From contig PLIQ01000305.1 in NCBI GenBank assembly GCA_003140115.1, forward strand, positions 1 through 8,006: a stretch of DNA of 8,006 bases. Reading direction: 5' to 3'. Below are positions 1 through 6,286 of the stretch, one piece after another; positions within the stretch are counted from its first letter, which is position 1, and each line of letters starts with the position of its first letter. This DNA comes from Actinomycetota bacterium. Its GTDB lineage: Bacteria > Actinomycetota > Actinomycetes > Streptosporangiales > Streptosporangiaceae. The translations under genes and the position numbers were made by a program. The notes beneath the pieces were generated by a model. It was not told the DNA's origin and did not search any database. It saw nothing but the letters and a program-made list of their open reading frames with translations.

Positions 1-315
1 GCGCACGACCTGTCCGACGGCGGGCTCGCGGTCGCGCTCGCCGAATCCTGCCTGCGGGGCGGGACCGGCTGCCGGGTCCGGCTGCCCGGGGACCCGTTCA
101 CCGCTTTGTTCAGCGAATCGGCCGCGCGGGCCGTGGTGGCGGTCCGGCCCGGCGCTTTCGCCGACTTTGACGCCCTTCGCGCCGAGCACGGGGTGCCGGG
201 CGAGACCATCGGCCGTACCGGCGGCGGGGACCTGGTCGTCGAGGACTGCTTCGCGATCCCGCTGGCCGAGCTGGCCGCCGCGCACACCGCTGCCCTGCCC
301 GCGTTGTTCGGCTGA
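1..315 (+). CDS. purL: Phosphoribosylformylglycinamidine synthase subunit PurL, C-terminal end (partial)
   Basis: The gene enters from the left edge, in frame from base 1, and ends at TGA 313-315. Only the last 104 residues are present. They begin with AHDLSDGGLAVALAE, the glycine-rich motif of the second AIRS-like (PurM/PurL superfamily) C-terminal domain, and continue through a typical PurL ending (GRTGGGDLVV, then a short Leu/Ala-rich helix). PurL catalyses the ATP- and glutamine-dependent conversion of FGAR to FGAM, the fourth step of purine synthesis, together with PurS and PurQ in the cytoplasm. PurS and PurQ are not visible here but could lie upstream. The SCP-like gene and purF follow on the same strand, 14 bp and about 400 bp downstream, which fits a pur operon. 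An internal TTG at 106 is in frame but is not a real start. The AIRS fold is shared with PurM; the neighbouring purF and the C-terminal sequence favour PurL. Confidence 0.9.
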   Translation, partial: AHDLSDGGLAVALAESCLRGGTGCRVRLPGDPFTALFSESAARAVVAVRPGAFADFDALRAEHGVPGETIGRTGGGDLVVEDCFAIPLAELAAAHTAALPALFG

Positions 316-329
316 CCTCGGGTTCTGCC

Positions 330-719
330 ATGCCCACGCGACGCCCGGACCCCCGGGGACCGCAGCTGGTCGCCTCGGTGCTGCGGGCGCTCGACGGCGA
401 TTGTGCTCCGGAGCCGGATGAGCTGCGCGACGCGGCCCGGTACCTGCTGGCGCTGCTCGCCACCCGGCATCCCGGCCGGGTGCTGGAGGTACGGGTCCCG
501 CCGGTCGCGGCCGTGCAGTGCCTGCCCGGGCCGGTGCACACCCGGGGCACGCCGCCCAACGTGGTGGAGACCGACCCGGTCACCTGGGTCCGGCTGGCTA
601 CCGGCCGGCTCGGCTGGGCCGACGCGGTCGGCTCGGCCGCCGTCCACGCCAGCGGCCCGCGCGCCGACCTGGCGGCCTACCTGCCGCTTGTTGAATTATT
701 GAATAGACTGACGTGGTGA
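330..719 (+). CDS. Sterol-carrier-like (SCP_3-type) small protein between purL and purF
   Basis: A 129-aa cytoplasmic protein without signal peptide or membrane segment. The middle and C-terminal parts (about residues 50-125) contain EVRVPPVAAVQCLPGP, then HTRGTPPNVVETDP, then a WVRLATGRLGWADAV segment. I recognise these as the core of the bacterial SCP-2 orthologue family (Pfam SCP_3) that actinobacteria commonly carry between purL and purF. The fold binds hydrophobic ligands in SCP-2 relatives; the role in bacteria is unknown to me and no catalytic residues are apparent. It starts at ATG 330, 14 bp after purL, with no obvious Shine-Dalgarno, and overlaps the purF start by 4-7 bp. This suggests co-transcription and translational coupling in the pur operon. 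Family assignment is confident; any link to purine synthesis rests only on position. Confidence 0.87.
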   Translation: MPTRRPDPRGPQLVASVLRALDGDCAPEPDELRDAARYLLALLATRHPGRVLEVRVPPVAAVQCLPGPVHTRGTPPNVVETDPVTWVRLATGRLGWADAVGSAAVHASGPRADLAAYLPLVELLNRLTW

Positions 720-2215
720 CACCCCCCGACGGCGGTCTGGCGGATGAAGTTGTTCCCGAGGACCCGCCGCCACGAGAGGCCTGCGGCGTATTCGGTGTCT
801 GGGCGCCGGGTGAGGACGTCGCGAAGCTCGCCTACTACGGCTTGTACGCACTGCAGCACCGCGGGCAAGAATCGGCCGGCATCGCGGTCAGCGACGGCAG
901 CCGGATCATGGTGCACAAGGAGATGGGCCTGGTCGCCCAGGTCTTCGACGAGCCCGCCCTGACCGCGCTGCGCGGCCACATCGCGGTCGGGCACTGCCGG
1001 TACTCCACCACCGGCGCCTCGGTCTGGGCCAACGCGCAGCCGACGTTTCGCTCGACGCCCACCACCAGCCTGGCGCTCGGCCACAACGGGAACCTGATCA
1101 ACACCCGCGAGCTGGCCGCGCTGCTCGGCGGGGCCGGCCAGGGCAGCGCCGGGATCGCCGCGACCTCCGACACCGACGTGCTCGCCGCGTTGTTCGTCAG
1201 CGACCGGATGGCGCCCGGGGCTTCGGCTGGCGATCCCGCGGGCGATTCGACCGGGGTCGAAGATGCCGCGGCGGCCGTCCTGCCGCTGGCCAAGGGCGCG
1301 TACTCGCTGGTGTTCATGGACGAGCAGACGCTGTACGCGGCGCGGGATCCGCAGGGCTTCCGGCCGCTGGTGCTGGGCCGCCTGAAGGGCGGCTGGGTGG
1401 TGGCCAGCGAAACCGCCGCGCTGGACATCGTGGGCGCGACGTTCGTGCGCGAGATCGCCCCGGGCGAGCTGGTCTGCATCAACGGGCGCGGGGTACGGTC
1501 CAGGACGTTCGCGGCGCCGCAGCCGAGCGGCTGCCTGTTCGAGTACGTCTACCTGGCCCGTCCCGACACGACGATCTCCGGCCGGGGCGTGCACGCCACC
1601 CGGGTCGCCGTGGGCCGGCGGCTGGCTGCCGAGCATCCCGCGGACGCCGACCTGGTCATCCCGGTCCCGGAGTCGGGCACGCCGGCCGCCATCGGCTTCG
1701 CCGAAGCCAGCGGCATCCCGTTCGGCCAGGGACTGGTCAAGAACCCTTACGTCGGCCGGACCTTCATCCAGCCCAGCCAGACGATCAGGGAGCGGGGCAT
1801 CAAGCTGAAGCTGAACCCGCTCCGGGACGTCATCGCGGGCCGGCGGCTGGTCGTGGTGGACGACTCGATCGTCCGCGGGACCACGCAGCGCGCGCTCGTG
1901 GCCATGCTCCGGGAGGCGGGCGCCGCGCAGGTCCACGTGCGCGTCGCATCCCCGCCGGTGAGCTGGCCCTGTTTCTACGGCATCGACTTCGCGACCCGCG
2001 CCGAACTCATCGCGGGCCATCTGTCCCCGGCCGAGATCTGCGCCTCGATCGGCGCCGACTCCCTGGGTTACGTGTCACTGGAGGGGCTGACCGAGGCCAG
2101 CCGCCTGCCCGCCAGCCGGTTGTGCCGGGCCTGCTTCGACGGGCAGTACCCGATCCCGGTCGCCGAAGGCGACCGCGGCAAGCACGTACTCGACGGCCTA
2201 GGCGTCGGCTCCTAG
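713..2215 (+). CDS. purF: Amidophosphoribosyltransferase (glutamine PRPP amidotransferase)
   Basis: 500 aa, full length. It catalyses the committed step of purine synthesis: PRPP plus glutamine gives 5-phosphoribosylamine. The N-terminal Ntn glutaminase domain carries EACGVFG with Cys24 as the expected nucleophile after removal of a 23-residue propeptide, GHCRYSTTG (about 93-101) and HNGNL (124-128). The C-terminal phosphoribosyltransferase domain has the PRPP loop VVVDDSIVRGTT (380-391). Cys274 (SGCLFEY), Cys420 (PCFYG), Cys471 and Cys474 (CRAC) match the four 4Fe-4S ligands of the Bacillus subtilis-type enzyme, so an oxygen-sensitive cluster form is expected. The start is one of two tandem GTG codons, 713 or 716. 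GTG 716 would give a 4-bp GTGA overlap with the upstream stop, typical of translational coupling; no strong Shine-Dalgarno is seen. Feedback inhibition by purine nucleotides is a family property. The gene ends 7 bp from the convergent DUF3073 gene. Confidence 0.97.
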   Translation: MVTPPDGGLADEVVPEDPPPREACGVFGVWAPGEDVAKLAYYGLYALQHRGQESAGIAVSDGSRIMVHKEMGLVAQVFDEPALTALRGHIAVGHCRYSTTGASVWANAQPTFRSTPTTSLALGHNGNLINTRELAALLGGAGQGSAGIAATSDTDVLAALFVSDRMAPGASAGDPAGDSTGVEDAAAAVLPLAKGAYSLVFMDEQTLYAARDPQGFRPLVLGRLKGGWVVASETAALDIVGATFVREIAPGELVCINGRGVRSRTFAAPQPSGCLFEYVYLARPDTTISGRGVHATRVAVGRRLAAEHPADADLVIPVPESGTPAAIGFAEASGIPFGQGLVKNPYVGRTFIQPSQTIRERGIKLKLNPLRDVIAGRRLVVVDDSIVRGTTQRALVAMLREAGAAQVHVRVASPPVSWPCFYGIDFATRAELIAGHLSPAEICASIGADSLGYVSLEGLTEASRLPASRLCRACFDGQYPIPVAEGDRGKHVLDGLGVGS

Positions 2216-2222
2216 CCGGGTG

Positions 2223-2447
2223 CTACCTCGGCCACGCGTCGGCGTCTTTCCAGGCGTCCTCGGAGTCGGACCCTGGGTCCTCGTCGTCCTCTTCGTCGTC
2301 GTCGTATTCCCCGGCGGAATTACCGTTGCCGGAGTCCGCGCCGACGCCGAACTCCGCACGCAGCCGATCGAGGTCGGTGTCGTCGCTCTTGTACTTGAGC
2401 TGACGGGCGACCTTAACCTGCTTGGCCTTGGCTCGGCCGCGCCCCAT
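2223..2447 (-). CDS. DUF3073 family protein
   Basis: A 74-aa soluble protein. The N-terminal half (1-34) is basic and has the MGRGRAKAKQ start, then KVARQLKY and a DLDRLRAEFG segment, which together I recognise as DUF3073, a small actinobacterial family of unknown function. The C-terminal half (about 46-72) is almost entirely Asp, Glu, Ser and Gly, so the molecule is strongly bipolar: a basic head and an acidic, probably disordered tail. Such a layout could suit nucleic-acid or ribosome association, but that is inference. An AGGGGG Shine-Dalgarno lies 9 nt before the ATG on the minus strand. It is the second minus-strand gene, 162 bp downstream of vdh, and may be co-transcribed or have its own promoter near the palindrome at 2515. 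Its stop is 7 bp from the purF stop. Confidence 0.93.
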   Translation of the reverse strand: MGRGRAKAKQVKVARQLKYKSDDTDLDRLRAEFGVGADSGNGNSAGEYDDDEEDDEDPGSDSEDAWKDADAWPR

Positions 2448-2514
2448 TGGCTCGACCCCCTCGAACGTCCGGAGCCAGTCAGGCCCCTATGATCTCCGCC
2501 TCGCTGGCTTCGGT

Positions 2515-2528
2515 GCGTCATATGACGC
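2515..2528. repeat. 14-bp perfect palindrome GCGTCATATGACGC
   Basis: A perfect dyad with no spacer, lying in the gap between vdh and the DUF3073 gene, 68 bp upstream of the DUF3073 start codon. Its position suits an operator for the DUF3073 gene. I do not recognise it as the site of a named regulator. Confidence 0.5.
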
Positions 2529-2536
2529 CGCCGCCG

Positions 2537-2549
2537 CCCCGCAACGGGG
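2537..2549. other. Small GC hairpin in the vdh-DUF3073 gap
   Basis: CCCCG-CAA-CGGGG forms a 5-bp stem with a 3-nt loop, 61 bp downstream of the vdh stop in the direction of transcription. There is no T-run on the minus strand. It could attenuate vdh transcription or sit in the DUF3073 leader. It is short and could be chance at this GC content. Nearby, 2572-2590 holds three GTAC tetramers, two of them in the dyad GGTAC-N4-GTACC (2577-2590). Confidence 0.3.
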
Positions 2550-2609
2550 AGCGCGACGTCCACCAGCGTCCGTACAGGTACAACCGTACCCGCTTTGTGC
2601 CTGTGATGC

Positions 2610-3722
<1,113 letters not shown>

Positions 3723-3730
3723 GGTAGCGA

Positions 3731-3737
3731 CTCTCCT
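3731..3737 (-). promoter_or_regulatory. Shine-Dalgarno that decides the vdh start
   Basis: AGGAGAG on the minus strand, 8 nt upstream of GTG 3722. It overlaps an alternative in-frame ATG (3740), which has no comparable site of its own, so the GTG is the better start. Confidence 0.75.
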
Positions 3738-3744
3738 CATCCCG

Positions 3745-3766
3745 TCCCGGAATCGTTGAACCGGGA
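3745..3766. other. Dyad in the vdh leader
   Basis: TCCCGG-N10-CCGGGA lies just upstream of the vdh Shine-Dalgarno, with its near edge 8 bp away. In the mRNA it could form a 6-bp stem-loop near the ribosome site. It is short and the sequence is GC-rich, so chance cannot be excluded. A possible vdh promoter further upstream on the minus strand is TTGTCC-N19-TACGCT (hexamers near 3800-3805 and 3775-3780), which is weak. Confidence 0.3.
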
Positions 3767-3858
3767 TCGGAACCAGCGTATTGCCCGCACGGACGGCCGG
3801 GACAACGACGCAGCCGGGCCGGTCCCCGGCGAGGAGCCGGATGCTTTCCGTACTAGTC

Positions 3859-3898
3859 GGTAACTCACAGTATTGATGATCTCGTTACCTTGAGTACC
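3859..3898. promoter_or_regulatory. Inverted half-sites in the divergent vdh promoter region
   Basis: GGTAACTCA (3859-3867) faces TGAGTACC (3891-3898), the same half-site with one base missing. GTTACC (3884-3889) adds a further inverted copy of GGTAAC. The group sits 36-75 bp before the GTG of the 297-aa gene and 137 bp or more before the vdh start, in a stretch clearly richer in A/T than its surroundings. This is a plausible operator controlling one or both divergent genes. A weak plus-strand -35-like TTGAGT (3890-3895) overlaps it. The regulator is unknown. Confidence 0.4.
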
Positions 3899-3933
3899 GT
3901 CTTTGCGGCGTTCTGGTATGTCACGATACGAGA

Positions 3934-4827
3934 GTGATAACTTACGCCGCGTATCTCCGGATCTACGAGCCGGTGGCGGCGTTCCACGAGCCGGAGCGCT
4001 CCAGATGGACGGCGTACGCCGCCTCCACCGCCCGGCCGAGGCGGCGCGAGTCGCTCGCCGTCGAGCACGCCGAGGCTCTGTACCGTACCATCGCGGCGCC
4101 CCAGCGGCTGGTCCCCGGCCAGGAGAGCGAGCACGCCTACATCCGTCGCGCGGACGGCGTCACCTATGTCTGCCCCTGGCAGACCAGGCTGCGCTGCCTG
4201 CTGTCGTACGGCCGGATGCTCTCGACCGCGGGTTCGGCGCTGCCGGGTGCGGTCCCCGCCCGCGACGACCACGAGACGAGGACGGCCCTGGCCCGCCTGG
4301 CCGGCCAGGGGCCGCCGGGCCCGGCGACCAGGCCGCACATCCAGGCCAGCGTCTGGACCGTGCCGCTGGCCTGGTTCGTCCCGTTCGCCGCGACCGACCG
4401 GTGGCTGGCCCTCGGCCCGGGCGCGAAGCGGCCGGCGGTCCCGCAAACGGCGTCCGCGACCAGGGCGCTGCTGTACATGACCACGATGTCCCGGGCCCGC
4501 CGGCGGGTGGCCCGCGGCCTGGCGGCGCTGCGCAGCCTGCCGCCCGGCTTCACGTGCGCCGTCCGGGATGCGGCCCGGGCCGAGACCGAACTGGGGGAGG
4601 TGGGCCGTTGGCTGGAGGAGTTCCACCCTTACTCGCTGGTGGAGCTCGACTACGCAGGTCTTGTCCAGTTGCTCAGCGACGACGCGCTGAGCAGTGATCA
4701 GTCGGCCGCCGAGATCGCGGCGGCCATCGATGGGGTAACCAAAGGCGAGCGTGAGCTCGCGGTAGCGATGTACAAGCGCGCGCAGAGCCGGTGGCGCGCG
4801 TTCGCGGAATACGAGATGGCGAACTGA
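3934..4827 (+). CDS. Conserved actinobacterial protein of unknown function between vdh and bldC
   Basis: 297 aa, soluble, no signal peptide or membrane segment. I do not know a function. I recall close relatives in Streptomyces in the same place between vdh and bldC. Segments that look like the conserved core are the start (MITYAAYLRIYEP), VCPWQTRLR (79-87), VWTVPLAWFVPF (140-151) and EEFHPYSLVELDY (228-240). The rest is Ala/Arg-rich helix. No catalytic motif or nucleotide-binding loop is obvious; the repeated Trp/Pro-rich segments suggest a ligand or protein-binding fold. The C-terminal third (about 240-297) reads as helical. The start is GTG 3934: the ITYAAYLR sequence right after it matches where the family begins as I remember it. 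No usable Shine-Dalgarno precedes it, so a leaderless mRNA is possible. It is divergent from vdh and 282 bp upstream of bldC. Confidence 0.88.
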   Translation: MITYAAYLRIYEPVAAFHEPERSRWTAYAASTARPRRRESLAVEHAEALYRTIAAPQRLVPGQESEHAYIRRADGVTYVCPWQTRLRCLLSYGRMLSTAGSALPGAVPARDDHETRTALARLAGQGPPGPATRPHIQASVWTVPLAWFVPFAATDRWLALGPGAKRPAVPQTASATRALLYMTTMSRARRRVARGLAALRSLPPGFTCAVRDAARAETELGEVGRWLEEFHPYSLVELDYAGLVQLLSDDALSSDQSAAEIAAAIDGVTKGERELAVAMYKRAQSRWRAFAEYEMAN

Positions 4828-4846
4828 GTACCGGGCCGGCGCGGCG

Positions 4847-4866
4847 AATAGTTCCTGGACACTATT
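4847..4866. promoter_or_regulatory. A/T-rich dyad AATAGT-N8-ACTATT upstream of bldC
   Basis: A 6-bp inverted repeat with an 8-bp spacer, 20 bp after the stop of the upstream gene and 244 bp before the bldC start. It abuts the possible -35 element at 4866. Its A/T content stands out here. Candidate operator; no regulator can be named. Confidence 0.4.
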
Positions 4867-4894
4867 TCCGAAACCGGTGCGATGCGACTATAAG
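4866..4894 (+). promoter_or_regulatory. Candidate bldC promoter
   Basis: TTCCGA (4866-4871), a 17-bp spacer, then TATAAG (4889-4894): a fair match to a housekeeping actinobacterial promoter in spacing, weaker in the -35. It would give a bldC leader of about 200 nt. TACACT at 4901-4906 is an alternative -10 without a good -35. Confidence 0.35.
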
Positions 4895-4902
4895 TATCGC
4901 TA

Positions 4903-4917
4903 CACTCACCCTGAGTG
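4903..4917. promoter_or_regulatory. Dyad CACTCA-CCC-TGAGTG at the expected bldC transcription start
   Basis: A perfect 6-bp inverted repeat with a 3-nt centre, 8 bp downstream of the candidate -10 element. It could be an operator overlapping the transcription start or a hairpin at the 5' end of the mRNA. Confidence 0.4.
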
Positions 4918-5007
4918 ACAACGTTCGGCGGAACAACTGGGCATCCCGGTACGAAAAACTTTGCGCCTGGTGGTCGACGCGTCACGGCTGGTGATGGCAA
5001 TATGGTC

Positions 5008-5038
5008 CCTGTCGACCAATTAGGACATCCCCGACAGG
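5008..5038 (+). other. Stem-loop in the bldC leader
   Basis: CCTGTCG (5008-5014) pairs with CGACAGG (5032-5038), a perfect 7-bp stem around a 17-nt loop containing AATTAGG. It lies about 50 nt before the bldC Shine-Dalgarno. A weaker competing pairing exists between GTCC (5006-5009) and GGAC (5023-5026). It could affect leader stability, or act at the DNA level as a spaced operator. Confidence 0.4.
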
Positions 5039-5090
5039 CTCCCCACGGAGCACCAGGCAAACAAGAGATGCAGGATCGCAACACTGGTCC

Positions 5091-5100
5091 AGGAGGAGAG
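5091..5100 (+). promoter_or_regulatory. Strong bldC ribosome binding site
   Basis: AGGAGGAGAG, 9 nt before ATG 5110. It settles the start against the longer open frame that runs back to 4915. Confidence 0.8.
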
Positions 5101-5109
5101 GCCAAACAT

Positions 5110-5313
5110 ATGTCCGCACGTACGCCAGAGGCCGAGCCGCTGTTGACACCCGCGGAGGTCGCCACGATGTTCCGTGTCGACCCCAAGACCGTCACACGGT
5201 GGGCAAAGGCCGGGAAACTGACCTCAATCCGCACGCTGGGGGGACACCGGCGCTACCGGGAGACTGAGGTTCGTGCACTGCTCGCGGGCATTCCGCAGCA
5301 GCGCTCCGAGTGA
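5110..5313 (+). CDS. bldC: BldC, MerR-type developmental transcription regulator
   Basis: 67 aa. It consists almost only of one MerR-like winged helix-turn-helix. Helix-turn-helix: LLTPAEVATMF (11-21), turn, then recognition helix DPKTVTRWAKAGKL (24-37). Wing: GGHRRY (44-49), followed by a short final helix. It lacks the dimerising coiled coil and effector domain of ordinary MerR proteins. The sequence is nearly identical to S. coelicolor BldC as I remember it (68 aa), including the IPQQRSE ending. In Streptomyces, BldC binds DNA as asymmetric head-to-tail oligomers on direct repeats and delays entry into development. The start ATG 5110 has a strong Shine-Dalgarno and matches the family length; the upstream in-frame extension is not coding. 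Its own leader is dyad-rich and a hairpin follows the stop, so it may be a separate transcription unit. Confidence 0.96.
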   Translation: MSARTPEAEPLLTPAEVATMFRVDPKTVTRWAKAGKLTSIRTLGGHRRYRETEVRALLAGIPQQRSE

Positions 5314-5332
5314 GCTTCTGCCGTCTTCACCA

Positions 5333-5356
5333 GGCCCGCGCTTCGAGCGCCGGGCC
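5333..5356 (+). terminator. GC-rich hairpin after bldC
   Basis: GGCCCGCGC (5333-5341), loop TTCGA, then GCG, one bulged C, and CGGGCC ending at 5356: a 9-bp stem starting 20 nt after the bldC stop. There is no U-tract, which is usual for actinobacterial terminators. The remainder of the gap to 5490 shows no clear promoter to me. Confidence 0.5.
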
Positions 5357-5490
5357 CAGATGATACGGCAGCACTCGATCAATGGAATGGGGGGTCGGCC
5401 CCGGTGCCGCGTGCCACATCGACAGTACCCAGTCGGGTATCTGGAAGGCATGCTTCCGGGGCCGGTCCGCTCTCAGGGGAGGGTCACACG

Positions 5491-5976
5491 ATGCGTGATC
5501 CAGAACTGGTCGCACGTGCTCAGCGCGCCGCGACACGCCTGGAATCGGCATGGGAACAATGGCGCACGCTGCATGGACTCGCGGTCGCGCCCGGGCAGCC
5601 CGTAGTCAGCTACGTGGGCTACTCGCTCAAAGAGCCGTGGGGTGAACCCCGGGTCGTCATCGGAATCGACGCTGACGAGGCTGAATTTCTCGCGGAGTTC
5701 CTTGACCGCGACGAATGCGTCCAGCGCGTGCAGATTCCGCAGCAGCAGGGACGGCGGGCCGAGTCGCCGCCGGAGGGCAACGGCGAGCACGCCAAGGCGT
5801 CGCTGCTCGGCGCGCAGACCAGCTTCGGCCGCCACTCGCCGGATCAGGTCCGTGACATGGCCACCGAGCTAGCCGGCTGGAACTCCGGTGAGCTTCCCGG
5901 CCAGGTGACCGACCAGCTCGCCGCGTGGCCGCCGGGCCAGCAGGCGGGCGCGGATCAGCCGCCTGCCAGCGCATAG
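5491..5976 (+). CDS. Small conserved protein downstream of bldC, function unknown
   Basis: 161 aa, soluble, acidic. ATG 5491 is preceded by AGGGGAGGG with 7-nt spacing, so I prefer it over the longer frame open from 5404. The N-terminal half (1-75) opens with an amphipathic helix (DPELVARAQRAATRLESAWEQW, quoted in pieces: DPELVARAQ, AATRLESAWEQW), then SYVGYSLKEPWGEPRVVIGID (again SYVGYSLKEPWG and PRVVIGID), which looks like a beta hairpin, and a DADEAEFLAEFLDRDEC helix. I recall similar small proteins next to bldC in Streptomyces, mostly shorter. Residues 85-161 are Gln/Gly/Pro/Ala-rich and look disordered, apart from a short helical HSPDQVRDMATELAGW segment. No catalytic motif is visible. 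Position suggests a role near BldC, but nothing in the sequence proves it. Confidence 0.85.
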   Translation: MRDPELVARAQRAATRLESAWEQWRTLHGLAVAPGQPVVSYVGYSLKEPWGEPRVVIGIDADEAEFLAEFLDRDECVQRVQIPQQQGRRAESPPEGNGEHAKASLLGAQTSFGRHSPDQVRDMATELAGWNSGELPGQVTDQLAAWPPGQQAGADQPPASA

Positions 5977-5983
5977 CTTCTCA

Positions 5984-6011
5984 CGTAGCTTTTGTCGCGT
6001 AGCTTTTGTCG
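5984..6011. repeat. Perfect 14-bp tandem repeat, two copies
   Basis: CGTAGCTTTTGTCG occurs twice head-to-tail (5984-5997, 5998-6011). A degenerate earlier copy, CATAGCTTCTCA (5972-5983), carries the stop codon of the 161-aa gene. It is T-rich compared with its surroundings. It could be slippage-generated or a pair of protein-binding sites. Confidence 0.7.
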
Positions 6012-6030
6012 CTTTGCCGCGCGGCCATGG

Positions 6031-6089
6031 CGCAGCTAGGTCTCGCTGTCCCGCCAGATGAGGCGGGTTCTCAGCTGTGTCCTAGCGTG
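6031..6089. other. Two-tier stem-loop downstream of the 161-aa gene
   Basis: The inner stem is CCCGCC (6050-6055) with GGCGGG (6062-6067) around the loop AGATGA. An outer stem pairs GCTAGG (6035-6040) with CCTAGC (6081-6086), extendable by a few pairs past a bulged A. It lies 55-113 nt after the upstream stop, so it may be a terminator without a U-tract. Confidence 0.4.
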
Positions 6090-6149
6090 CGTTAAGGTTC
6101 TGGCGGCATGATCGACATCGTCAGGGCTGAGGGATTCTCGCCCTTTCTC

Positions 6150-6190
6150 GTCTGGGCTCGGGGTGGCCAGGCCCCGCTCCGAGCCCAGGC
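6150..6190. other. Long stable stem-loop upstream of fumarase
   Basis: CTGGGCTCGG (6152-6161) pairs perfectly with CCGAGCCCAG (6179-6188). The stem extends outward by a G-T and a G-C pair, and inward by about five pairs including two wobbles, leaving a loop of about 7 nt. It could be a terminator for upstream transcription or a structured leader of the fumarase mRNA; sequence alone does not decide. Confidence 0.5.
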
Positions 6191-6286
6191 CACATCCCTG
6201 CCGGATGCGTGCCCGTCGAGGCGCGCCACGTCAGGTGCGGGCTGTGCCCTACTCACCAGCCGAAATCGCGAATCTCGCTAGCCAAA

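Noticed and set aside
677..2020. Long minus-strand open frame (447 aa) opposite purF
   Set aside because: It lies wholly antisense to purF, is Arg/Asp/Gly-rich low-quality sequence and has no recognisable domain. It is a GC-driven shadow.
4915..5109. 65-residue N-terminal extension of BldC
   Set aside because: BldC proteins are about 68 aa, a strong Shine-Dalgarno precedes ATG 5110, and the upstream stretch holds dyads and a candidate promoter.
6108..6281. 57-codon open frame in the gap before fumarase
   Set aside because: Weak and distant AAGG as ribosome site, the sequence includes the strong hairpin, and it shows no recognisable protein features.
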